Part shown: piece by piece, positions 20,401-29,700 of the stretch
Layout: each line of letters starts with the position of its first letter
How positions within the stretch are numbered: position 1 is the stretch's first letter
DNA from: Cotesia glomerata
Taxonomy: Eukaryota > Arthropoda > Insecta > Hymenoptera > Braconidae
Length of the DNA: 64,000 nucleotides
Direction of reading: 5' to 3'
Assembly: GCF_020080835.1 (NCBI RefSeq)
Contig: NC_058162.1
Coordinates: 13,607,522 to 13,671,521, forward strand
Program-made: the position numbers and the translations under genes
Notes under the pieces: model-generated
The model's database searches: none
The model's input: the letters and a program-made list of their open reading frames with translations, nothing else
What the model was told of the DNA's origin: nothing

Positions 20401-22861
20401 CTTGAAATTTATTGTCAATAAATCTTGAAACTGATACTGGGTCAGCTGCAATTACTTCACTTGCAGATAGTTTATCAAAGTGTGGAGTATTAATTTCCTT
20501 TATATACTCAATTAAATCATCCCAAAGCCATTCAGCAGGACTGACAGTAAAAAACCATGTTGCAGGTCCATAATGACGTGTCATACATGCCAAATTGTTT
20601 CTAGGCTTACTCCAAAATTGTTCTGAATTTCGAAGTCGAGCAAACAGAGTTGTTAAATTTGCTTCTAACTGACCATCTTTGAGATGTTTCAAATAACTTT
20701 GCGCTGTATATCTTTCACGAGCATTTGTAACATTCAGTGTATGATAAACACCTGCACCAAGTTGACGAATGTTAGCGTCATTTAATAAAAAGAATAAATA
20801 TTGCTGGTTTAGACGAAAACGTGAATCAGCTGATTTTAATTTTGCTTTAATATATTCGAAAGCAGTTATACGTACTTCTCTTTCTTCACATTGACCGTTT
20901 TTACCATAAGGATATAAATCTGGAAAACATTGTAAGTCTAATGTTTTCAATCGATTATCTAATGCTTTTTCATTAATTTTTAACATTTGATACATATTTG
21001 TTGAAGTATCATTCTTTCTTTTATCGTGAAGAGGATATATAGTATATTGTGCATATTGAGAGCTCTCTGCATTTAATACTTGAGTAATCATAGCTTGATG
21101 TTGAGGTGTTTTACTTTTGCTTTCTTGAGTATCAATTTTATCATTAGTTTCTTTGTCTTTTGTTGACAATGATATTTTACTGTAAGTATGATCACTAGAA
21201 TTCATACTTCTGTCTCTGACAGATGACATTTTACTATAGCTGTGGTCTTTAGTGATACTATGATTCTCTCCGCTCACTCCTGTATTCTCTCTATTTTCTG
21301 ACTTATTACTTAACTCTTCGACGTTTTGATTATCAAGAATCTCTTCTTTACCAATTATATCATTTTTTTCTTGTTCCATACTGATAGGAGTATTATTATT
21401 ATCATTATTTTTTTCACCATTTATTGTATTTTCACAATTTTCATCTTCAGTCATTTCAAGTTGAAATGAAATATTTTTTGAATCTAACCATTCACGTAAA
21501 TTTTGAGGGCATTGTGATAATTTAATTTCAGAGTATAGAGTATTATTACTCTTTAACCATGTCAATACTCTGAATACATTTTCTAAGCTAACCATTTTCT
21601 CCCATATAACATTCGACTTTGTAGGTATACTACGCATTACGATGTACAACTCATGATCCTTATTTAAAAGATCAGTAGTAGAACAAATTTTTTTGAGTGT
21701 TTCTTCTATTGGCAAGGGAAGATGAAATGTTTGACCTTTGAGTTTTTGTATTCGCATAGTATGAGGTAGATTTTTTTTAGCAACAGTTCCTAATCTTTGG
21801 ACTACTTGAAATGCTTTTGCTCGCTGTATAAGTACTTTTTCATACTCATTCAATGCTAAAATTTCATTTGGAATTTTTCCAACATATATGTTGTTCAGTA
21901 AGCAAGTTGGAGGCATAGATCCAGAGCGAATTTTTCGTAAACAATAGTTGCAAATAAAATCGCTATTCATAGTTGGATCTTGTTCATTAATAAAGTTAAT
22001 TAAATTATTCCATATTTCATTTGAAATAGACTGACGCAATTTACTCAATTCAGTAACATCTTTTCTGAAAACTAACGTTTGACAGGATATGCATTTGAAG
22101 CGTGGTAGATCCAATGACCGTTTTGTAAAGGCCAGGAATGCTGATTTGTTCTCAGTCTGTATTTTATCTTCATCTAAACATAACCCTCCTTTTTTATCTA
22201 ATATATTTCCTTCTTCTTTCATTTTATTTGTAAAATTTATTAAAAATTCTGAATCGCCTGATTCTAATGCCTTATCTAGATGATTCAAGTCAATCAAATT
22301 TCTTTTGATTTTGTATATAAGTTGCTTAATATATCGAACAGAAGGAAAATGAGGTGATAATAACTCTGAATTGCATGAGTCAAAAGATTGAAGACAAAAA
22401 TTGTAGTGACCTAATTTATCCACGACATCATCAACTGAATGATATATAAACAGTTGATCCAAAAATGCTTGAAAATTATTCAAATTCCGTGTTTTTAATT
22501 TTTCAAGAAAGTTTTCATACCGTACATACATTTCCGTCTCCATAGTTATTCGACAGTAATTATTGCAAAGCCACTTTTTTTTTGCATTTTTATCTTTTAA
22601 TAAAGGTAGTATATTTGTAGATTGACCTAATTTATTCATAGAAATAATTTGATCTTCAATTGTTGCAAATGAATATGACGTTTCATAAAAATAAGGTTCT
22701 GTAGTTGAGTGATGGGGAGATGGACCACACATAGCCTTATATTCATCTATGGTAATTGCTAAGGAATCATTAAGTAGATGTGAAAGATGGAATTCGGCTT
22801 TGTTCTTTAAAATATGCAAAGTATCTGCTAATAATTTTATATACATTTTTCTTTGACACAT
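17267..22861 (-). CDS. Helitron Rep/helicase polyprotein
   Basis: The 1864-residue frame encodes a rolling-circle transposase. The Helitron-like N region (AGVYHTLNVTNARERYTAQS) comes first. The HUH nuclease motif QHFHLILW lies near residue 850, and the paired tyrosines YVTKYATK near 1000; these would nick and join DNA ends. A PIF1-type helicase follows with Walker A (SGEGGTGKS, ~1315), Walker B (LFIIDEISMVS, ~1397), IHKSQGLSL and QIYVALSRVTEL. The last ~75 residues start a USP-like domain. The first ATG is likely internal. Upstream, other frames read IAKKIVAKYCRENSRKN and SSEYYINKLATF, so the true N-terminus was lost to two frameshifts in A-runs near 22968 and 23025. The Rep and helicase motifs themselves look intact. 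Confidence 0.93.
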   Translation of the reverse strand: MCQRKMYIKLLADTLHILKNKAEFHLSHLLNDSLAITIDEYKAMCGPSPHHSTTEPYFYETSYSFATIEDQIISMNKLGQSTNILPLLKDKNAKKKWLCNNYCRITMETEMYVRYENFLEKLKTRNLNNFQAFLDQLFIYHSVDDVVDKLGHYNFCLQSFDSCNSELLSPHFPSVRYIKQLIYKIKRNLIDLNHLDKALESGDSEFLINFTNKMKEEGNILDKKGGLCLDEDKIQTENKSAFLAFTKRSLDLPRFKCISCQTLVFRKDVTELSKLRQSISNEIWNNLINFINEQDPTMNSDFICNYCLRKIRSGSMPPTCLLNNIYVGKIPNEILALNEYEKVLIQRAKAFQVVQRLGTVAKKNLPHTMRIQKLKGQTFHLPLPIEETLKKICSTTDLLNKDHELYIVMRSIPTKSNVIWEKMVSLENVFRVLTWLKSNNTLYSEIKLSQCPQNLREWLDSKNISFQLEMTEDENCENTINGEKNNDNNNTPISMEQEKNDIIGKEEILDNQNVEELSNKSENRENTGVSGENHSITKDHSYSKMSSVRDRSMNSSDHTYSKISLSTKDKETNDKIDTQESKSKTPQHQAMITQVLNAESSQYAQYTIYPLHDKRKNDTSTNMYQMLKINEKALDNRLKTLDLQCFPDLYPYGKNGQCEEREVRITAFEYIKAKLKSADSRFRLNQQYLFFLLNDANIRQLGAGVYHTLNVTNARERYTAQSYLKHLKDGQLEANLTTLFARLRNSEQFWSKPRNNLACMTRHYGPATWFFTVSPAEWLWDDLIEYIKEINTPHFDKLSASEVIAADPVSVSRFIDNKFQAVLEFIKSDSQPLGPLSHYFWRREYQGRGIQHFHLILWIEGAPTMGINTNEEVVEFIMKYVTCKLPDRKISPTLHRRVTTHQQHNHNSYCLRTKKPKSGKVSKACRFGFPRPVSENFVLRDTATSIAGRRNLKSKSRLYDLPRNENEVNINDYNPSVLSIWEGNMDIQFIGEKSTILTQYVTKYATKREPTKSSETINEINSTKTLPQLLWKIAFRSLTHREVGALEAADTLLGISLHGTDSETIIKWLDVRMIRNRKLKTKEEIEELVRNDPESTEIFCPSLIDDYYPNRPKDLENLCLYNFAKWYDTTKTEPKNNLNEYYEIRPGLFLKKRLRGYLINHFRYNIANRPEDYFYSLLLLFQPWRNTDELKNGFETYTESFTHHQHMLQQANDYHEYNEEFEKGLEYIKKLIENKCNNDDDNNDDSQKKSSNCDAAEIHIIAKELNDAAQKHDNNNCTLADMINNMNADQMKVFEKIKNNVLSDNTKLRLYVSGEGGTGKSFLINVIKRWIREELNLETVVTAPTGIAAFNINGLTIHRVFQLPVEHGFTPSYTQLSDNVLKALRDQLQNTTLFIIDEISMVSNITLIYIHLRLVEIFDIDDWFGGKHVVVFGDLLQLPPVHENPTYVTLSSEDAEKYVGSLCSVKLWTDLFCYEELRINMRQKTDNIYGQLLSRVRVASMTNDDIKLLEQRKITIDPSLSYNEKLHEICNYIQKLPSDSVCLVPTCKQCDLINSVMTSKISSEEIILTARDHLDCNKSLIKKVSDTLNKIEDNASQSAGLAKTITIKIGAKVMLRRNIDVTLGLVNGAIGTVKSVSKSIDGSEIQAINIDFGADTEYAIEKIKVKFQLFERAFVVREQFPLCLSYAVTIHKSQGLSLKNAIIEAGNTIFNVGQIYVALSRVTELRGLHLINFDPHSIKASSSAIKEYNRLRKIYRSDLPTIPIPDTRWQKVWDMIWAVEEHSIQIEPKNAKKASLNLLEFRGIENCDNVSDGLNSIIQCMFNNTIIKPLLIIHSLKNHSVNNKHSNLLSKYNNRELILKSSDI

Positions 22862-23014
22862 ACACCATTTGATGATTCTTTGCGTTTCTAAATGTTTCTT
22901 TACTAGATTTTTCCCATCAATAAATGTAGCTAATTTATTTATATAATATTCAGAAGATTTTTTTTAATAAAATTTTTTCTTGAATTTTCTCGACAATATT
23001 TAGCCACGATTTTT

Positions 23015-23230
23015 TTAGCTATTGAATTTTTTTTGTTTTTGAATTTTCTTATCAGTTGGTTTTTCAATTTTCTCACTATCAATAGATTTGGAGTTCGAAT
23101 TTAAATGATTCTTATCATCAATTTTGGAGTCTTGTTTAGGTATTAAATTTTCGATAATACCACCATCTTTGATATTAATTATCTCTTCAGACAATTCTCT
23201 AGAGTTTTCTGAAGAATTATCATTTGGCAA
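23015..23230 (-). CDS. Charged linker of the Helitron polyprotein
   Basis: The 71-codon frame is rich in Lys, Asp, Glu, Ser and Asn (for example ENLIPKQDSKIDDKNHLNSN) and lies between the protease and RepHel parts in the same register as the RepHel frame. It ends in an A-run where a frameshift seems to separate it from the NSIAKKIVAKYC segment that should follow. It is probably a disordered spacer, not a separate gene. Confidence 0.5.
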   Translation of the reverse strand: MPNDNSSENSRELSEEIINIKDGGIIENLIPKQDSKIDDKNHLNSNSKSIDSEKIEKPTDKKIQKQKKFNS

Positions 23231-23361
23231 TGACGGTAAATTAATTATTATTTCAGACTGCTTGATAAATAATTCTTTTTGATGAGATTCTGTATCATTG
23301 TGTCACGATGATCATAGTAATTCGAACAATTAGCTAGAATTAATTTAAATTGATACATATG

Positions 23362-24405
23362 TTAATCCTGCAGTTGATCTCCATGTGTAACCATATTTAG
23401 ATACTTGTCATTCAACACTGGTAAGGGACACCTGTGATTGGTATTTCTACGTTTTTTAGTTGGTAATTCTTCATTTAAAGTTGTTTTAACCTTTTTTCGT
23501 CTTTTATTTGTTGAAAAATCTCTTTTTTCTGTAATTTCTGTAATTGTACTACTTTTTATTTCTAAATTTTGCTGAATGAAGGATTTCTTTTTAATTTTAA
23601 ATGTAGATGATTCATAATCATTTGCCGGCATTGTGTCGTTCTTTCTTTTTCTTATTTTAATTGATGAATAATTACTTTCGGTACCATTGAAATTGTTCAG
23701 CTCTTGATTTATTTTTGTAATAGTTCTTTTGTTAATATTCAAAACTGGAAAGACTTTGCTATAGTTAATGATGTTGATACTTTTATCTTTTATTGCATTA
23801 AAAATAGGTTCCCATAAATTTTTTTCATTATTAATTTTTAGAAAACTAGATATATTTTTAGTTTGATATATCTTTAGTAAATGATGGCGCATTTGATTAT
23901 GATCAAATAAAAATGAAGCTTTTATTGGCCACTCACCTAAAGCCAGAGAAGTTGCAAATGCTATCGCATAAACTCCACAATCGTAATTATTTGGTTGTCT
24001 TTGAACATCAGGAAATTTGATTGTATTACTATTAAATGTAAATCTAGGGTATAATTTTTCTAAAAAAATCTTATGTTTTTCATGAAGTCGCTTCGTATTA
24101 GCGGAATCAAAAATATAAATTTTTTTAGTATCATAATAACTGCAAACCCAATGATCAGTATTATACCTTTCATTTTAATTGGAAGTATAGTTTATGTCGT
24201 GACTATGTAATATTTGTATATGTTCTTTATTAGCATCTAGTTCTTCAATAACTTCTGGATGTTGAACATACCAACTTTCTCTAATAGCATAATGAAATTG
24301 ATTATGAAGGAGAAGAGCAAAATAATCAATATGCTTATCTTCTTACAATTGATTATTAACAATAATAGATAAGTTTAATTTATGACTATAGAACATTTTT
24401 GAGCA
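23362..24405 (-). pseudogene. Ulp1-like cysteine protease (C48) domain, interrupted
   Basis: The last 176 codons (23362-23892) are an open frame, and the same register can be followed upstream. It reads LEDKHIDYFALLL-like sequence with a TAA at 24343-24345 in place of the residue before EDKHID, then RESWYVQHPEV, a second TAA at 24175-24177, then NTDHWVCSYYD (catalytic His), IYIFDSANT (catalytic Asp) and NNYDCGVYAIAFA (catalytic Cys). The full H-D-C triad is therefore preserved despite the two stops. A basic Lys/Arg-rich tail follows. C48 enzymes cleave SUMO or related modifiers, and similar domains occur in several transposon classes. Its place directly upstream of RepHel suggests that it is part of the Helitron polyprotein. 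Confidence 0.8.
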
Positions 24406-24554
24406 CAATAGTTTCTGAAAATAAATAGAGTTGAAAATGTTTATATAGGTAATGTAATAAATTACAAAATAATTATATTTTATTATATTTTTATTTTATT
24501 TATATTATTTATTTTATTTATAAGATTACAGATAGTTTTATATAATTAAAAAAT

Positions 24555-24868
24555 CGCACAGCAGACCGTTATTTCTGTTTCATCGGCCGCACAGCAGACC
24601 GTTATTTTTGTTTCATCGGCCGCACAGCAGACCGTTATTTTTGTTTTATCAGCCGCACAGCAGACCGTTATTTTTATTTTATCAGCCGCACAGCAGACCG
24701 TTATTTTGATTTTATCAGCCGCACAGCAGACCATTATTTTTATTTTATCAGCCGCACAGCAGACCGTTATTTTTGTTTTATCAGCCGCACAGCAGACCGT
24801 TATTTTTATTTTATCAGCCGCACAGCAGACCGTTATTTTTATTTTATCAGCCGCAGAGTAGACTGTTA
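24555..24868. repeat. 33-bp minisatellite, about ten units
   Basis: The unit GCCGCACAGCAGACCGTTAT plus TTTTATTTTATCA repeats at exact 33-bp steps from 24555. The last unit is degenerate. Because 33 is a multiple of three, the minus frame stays open as repeated VCCAADKTKIT, but nothing supports translation. It lies beside the Helitron's 5' side and could be part of its terminal region. Confidence 0.95.
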
Positions 24869-24984
24869 ATATCTTTTTTTACCGTTGTGTAACACAAAAA
24901 AAAAAAGTGAAAGAAAATTTTTATTATGTAATAAGAAATGAAAATACAACTGTTTGTATACTGAAATTGTATCTTTATAAAAGA

Positions 24985-24987
<3 letters not shown>

Positions 24988-25018
<31 letters not shown>
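24988..25018. repeat. (AT)n microsatellite
   Basis: About 15 AT dinucleotides separate the 33-bp minisatellite from the TTTCAGGACATT-containing segment. Confidence 0.95.
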
Positions 25019-25019
<1 letters not shown>

Positions 25020-25021
<2 letters not shown>

Positions 25022-25310
25022 CTGCGTTGGTTTTCAGGACATTTTTTGCTAATGACGGCAGGTTTCAGGACATTTGTTGCTTATGAGGACCGTCCTGAAA
25101 TCAATTTATGTACAGTGGCATATTTCAGGACGTCCTGACAGCTGCCGTTTGGCATATTCCGGTATACTAATAGAATTTTCTCAATTTGTATATACATCTG
25201 AATGTACATACATCAATTGTATATACAAATTGCAAAAATGGTATGTTTCAGGACATTTTTGGTCCCGATAAGTTTTACGACATTAGTTAATCATATATAG
25301 AGTTTTAATC
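25020..25310. repeat. Segment with repeated TTTCAGGACAT motif and an inverted repeat
   Basis: TTTCAGGACATTT-like words occur five times in both orientations, with GACCGTCCTGAAAT and GACGTCCTGAC. Near 25180-25230, CAATTTGTATATACA is mirrored by TGTATATACAAATTG. This is probably a small non-autonomous element, with edges not resolved. Confidence 0.45.
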
Positions 25311-25327
25311 CTTTTCTATTAGGCTAG

Positions 25328-25985
25328 AACAGACATGATCAGACATGGAAAGGTCTGATCAGGCTTGAGCGTATTTAACGCTTCAAACATGAACAGGCAT
25401 GGACAGGTCTGAGCATATTTAATGCTTCAGACATGAGCAGGCATGAACAGGCTTGATCAGGTCTGATCAGGTCTGAGCGTATTTAATGCTTCAGACATGA
25501 ACAGGCATGAACAGGCTTGATCAGGTCTGATCAGGCGTGAGCGTATTTAATGCTTCAGACATGAACAGGCATGGACAGGGTTGATCAGATCTGATCAGGT
25601 CTGAGCGTATTTAATGTTTCAGACATGAATAGGCATGAACAGGCTTGATCAGGTCTGATCAGGCGTGAGCGTATTTAATGCTTCAGACATGAACAGGCAT
25701 GGACAGGGTTGATCAGATCTGATCAGGTCTGAGTGTATTTAATGTTTCAGACATGAATAGGCATGAACAGACATGAGCAGGCATGAACAGGCTTGATCAG
25801 GTCTGATCGTATTTAACACTTCAAACATGAACAGGTCCGATCAGGTCTGAGCGTATCTAACGGTTCAGACATGAACAGGCATGAACGGATATGGACAGGT
25901 CTGATCAGGCTTAATTTCAGGCCTGATCATACCTAAACAGGCCTGATCAGGCCGGATTTCAGGTCTGATCAGTCCTGATCATTTT
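25328..25985. repeat. ~60-bp minisatellite built from 10-bp sub-repeats
   Basis: The box GAGCGTATTTAATGCTTCAG recurs about every 60 bp (near 25369, 25427, 25486, 25547, 25606, 25667, 25733). Between boxes, 10-bp words of the form AACAGGCATG and ATCAGGTCTG repeat four to five times. The array ends in more palindromic CCTGATCAGG words near 25920-25985. Confidence 0.9.
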
Positions 25986-25989
25986 TTCC

Positions 25990-26725
25990 CGGGATATTTT
26001 TATTTTAATTTTTCAAAATTTTCATTTTAAAAAGAAATTCGCTTGTAACCTTTTCTAGACTAGAGTAGGATAAAAATATTTCTGTTCTTGTTCATCAAGA
26101 AAAAATTTTATCAAAAAAAATCTGACGTCTAAATATGAAGTTTCTTCTCTGACCAGCTCGTGCTCCGCTATATCATTTACCAAAAGTTATAGATATATTT
26201 GTGACCTTAGTTTAGCGTAAATAACGCAACGAGCAAATCTTTCAAAAATAATAAGTTTTTTCCTTTGACAGAATTTTATCACTTGTAACTTTTTCAATGA
26301 TAGCTAGGGTGAAAATTACTTCTTGGTTTTTTTTTTTGTCGAAAATTTAATATTCAATAAAAAACTATACGCAGCAGAGCAGTAGCTGTTCGTAAAAGAA
26401 TTTTCATAGATGGACCTTTGATTTTTTTTTTTTTAATAAAATTTTCATGTCACAAAGAAAAAAATGAAGTAACAGAAATTAATTTCGTAATAATTAATTG
26501 TTTAATAAATGAGGTAATTTAGGCAAATCTTTTCACCTTAAAACAATAATAACTTAGAATTGTATTATCATTGAATAAATAACATGTTATAATGATTTTT
26601 TATTGATTTTTAAACGATTGATAAAATTATAATAGTAATTAACGAAATAAAATAAATTTTATAGTATTAATAAACATAGTATAATATCTTATAATAGTGT
26701 ATTTTATAGTATTAATATAGCATTT
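25990..26725. other. AT-rich spacer
   Basis: I see no open frame, splice signal or repeat structure worth naming here. It is the 3' flank of the recombinase-like gene on the minus strand. Confidence 0.5.
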
Positions 26726-26796
26726 GTGATATTAATAAACAAAAAAAATTCAAATAGTATGTTACTTATACCACCACTTTCAATACTTGAACGATT

Positions 26797-29700
26797 TTAT
26801 CGCGTTTTATTTATTTTTTTGCGAATTGTACGGAGAATTAAATCAATTTTAACATTTTTCAGTACTTTTTCTGCTCTTTTAGCTTCTACACACTCTTTTT
26901 TTGTAGGTAAAAGTCCCTTCTTGATGTGTGGATCAAATATATACATTATGTGCTGCTTAAATAGATCACTTTCTGAGTTTTTCAGTTTTTCAACCTTATT
27001 TGTCAATTTAGAGTTGTTTTTTTTTATTTTTCCAGTTGATTGCTTAAAAATATTACTTAATTTTGTTTTAATGGCATCTTCGTTCCGATTAGCTAAGATT
27101 TTATACTTTTCTTTAACTTCCTTAATAAATGGCAAAGTTGGATATGTTTGGGTTCTTAAATATTCACCAAAATATTTACGAAGTGAATTGTGTTCTTCTT
27201 CACTCCATCGCTTGCGACTTATTTTCTTAGAATCATCTAAATTATGATTAATTTTCTTTTTTTTCTGATTTGTTCGAGATTGTGATGGTTTGACTAATGT
27301 AGTATTACCCGAGGTTTCTAGAGACACATTATTTTCATCTTGTATTTCGTTCATTTCCGAGGAATTATTGAAGCTAGCTGTACCTGAAATTAATTAAGAA
27401 TAAGTTAATGAATCTAGTGCATAGATTGTAAGCGACCAATCGTAATTCAAACATTTACTTTTGAGTTAGAAATTAGAAATAACATACAATGGTGATAAAT
27501 AATCTATAATTACAGTTTCAAAATAAAATTACAATTTATTTGAATCAAGCATAAGCTCATCCCAATACGTATTGCGTTCTGTCTAAGTAAAATATTTCAA
27601 TAAATAAATATTGTGAAAGTGTTAGCGATAACACCAGAAAAATTGTTTTTACAAATTTTAAGTTCAATTAATTATTTAAAAAAAAAAAGGCAGCATAATT
27701 CCGAATTCGTATAAGTATTTATAGAAACTAATAATTTTTGTTTGTAAAACACTAAAAAAAACATTTAAATCAATTTAAATTATCTATTTTGAACATTGCA
27801 TACATTTTTCGTAGTATATCTAGTTATTGGGATGAAAAAATACGAATTACCTGCATTGACAGAGCTATCTGTTTCGTTATTCGTAGAATTCATTTCAATT
27901 GAGCCTTTCGAATCATTACGCGAATCATTTGGATCCTGAGCTTTCAGTAATATCGTTGACATATTCAAAATATCAGTTTTAGCACGTTGCTGGTATACTT
28001 TCTTGTGGACAAGTACATCATGTCCAAGATAGTCGGCTACTTTCGACGTTTGTGTTGAATCTAGTTGCATTTCAGAGCATTTTGTGGCCATTTGCTTTCG
28101 AAGCGGTGTCCCTCGAAGCAACTCAGGCTTCTTTGCACCACACAACTCGGATAACTTCCTCATAACGTTACTAGCACATAAATGGGCATCTTTATAGTAC
28201 CCAGAAATACCAAAGACGAAAGGATTCTTAGATGAAATACGAGCTTCTTTCCGATATTTAACAACAACATTAATTCCATCACGAACCTTTGCGCTCAATA
28301 GTAAAGGTACGCTTTTGTAAAGCTTTCCTTGAATAACCGTGTGTCCATACTCTTTTGCTCTTTGTTTTTCCTCTTTTGATAATGATCTGTACCCTTCTTC
28401 TTTTTCTGTGATGAATTTCATTTTATTGTAATCGCCTAACTCAAATCTTTCCATTTCCCCTGCTCGTTTTCTATTAAATAATTGTAGTTGAATAAGACAT
28501 GCTTCAGCAAGGTCACGCCACGCCCTCCTCGAAAATTTTTCAGATAATAGTTCAATATTTTCATCGATCCTGTTGTCTAAAAATTTAGAGAAACGATTAA
28601 TATCAGCAGTTGAAGGGAGCTCTGTTTCTTTGTTACGCTGTAGCATACCTGTGTTTCTTCAACCATTCGATTAACAACATTAGCAAATCCTTGTTTGCAC
28701 AAAGATAAGAAATTTTCAACTTTTAATTTTTTCTCAAGATCATCATTAATAATGCACTCATTTATCAAAATAAGTCCCATTTTATTAATATTTGTGGTTA
28801 ATTCTGATGCTCTGTAAGGTATTTGATAATAACCTGTCTCTTCGTCAAGCCCTGCAAACTGATGAATAGCCTCAATAACCTTTATAATAATTCTTGGGGT
28901 CATAAATTGAAGCAAAATCAGTTATAGAAACTTTTGTTTTTTGATAAAAGAAGAAAACGAGCTATTAAGCTCAATTTTGCACGAATCATCTGTGCTAAAT
29001 TACGCTTTCTGTATTTTGTACATTCTTCGTTTCCGAATAATATTATTAAAAGGTCGTATCTAATTAATTTCACGTGTTCTGTTAACTTCATGTACGGTAA
29101 AATTTTATGACGCATTGGTTTAGACGCCCGTTCATGAATTTGTCCTTGTATTCGTCGAGCTTTTGCAAGTATACCCTTACTACTCGTCGCACCATCTTGA
29201 CAATCACGGTAATGATGGCGTAAATTGTTTTTCTTGTACCAACCCTTACACTTAAAACAAACAGCAAAATTACCACCTCCTTGCTTTGAAGTATTATTCG
29301 GACAACGTACTACTTTGAGTAAACTAGGTGTACCATCTTCTTTTTTCCGCTGTTTCATGTTGAATATATGATTTCCTTTCTTTCTCAAAACAGCTATTTT
29401 ATCTTTTCTTTCACTACTGCCTTTTTTCAAATTAATAAAACTTTGTACCTCAGATTCATTTTTATGAACCGTTTCTAAGTGCCGAGCAATCTTAAAATAT
29501 TCTTTTTCACAAAAACAACAACTATCTTTCTTCGAGTTTCCTTTGTTAGTACTTAATTCAGCTTTTACGTCGTCATCATCCCAACCGGCATGACCGGAGA
29601 CATTAAGCGAACAATTCAAAGTCGATGTTGACGTATTTTGTGAAATATTACTTTCATTAGCAATGCCTGTTATACTGTTACTACTGACAGAATTTTCATC

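Larger units (their letters stand above)
16646..24450 (-). mobile_element. Decayed Helitron with C48 and USP-like protease domains
   Basis: On the minus strand the order is: Ulp1-like (C48) protease (about 24405-23362), a charged linker (23230-23015), Helitron Rep/helicase (22861-17267), and a USP-like (C19) domain (about 17490-16646). The main parts lie close together, and the USP-like part is in the same frame as the helicase. Damage is limited to isolated stops and a few frameshifts in A-runs. Helitron ends (5' TC, 3' hairpin with CTRR) could not be placed, so the outer coordinates are coding limits. A 33-bp minisatellite lies just beyond the 5' side. Confidence 0.85.

Noticed and set aside
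24546..24734. Repeated VCCAAD peptide frame
   Set aside because: The frame is open only because the 33-bp unit is a multiple of three without stops; there is no start context or conserved body.
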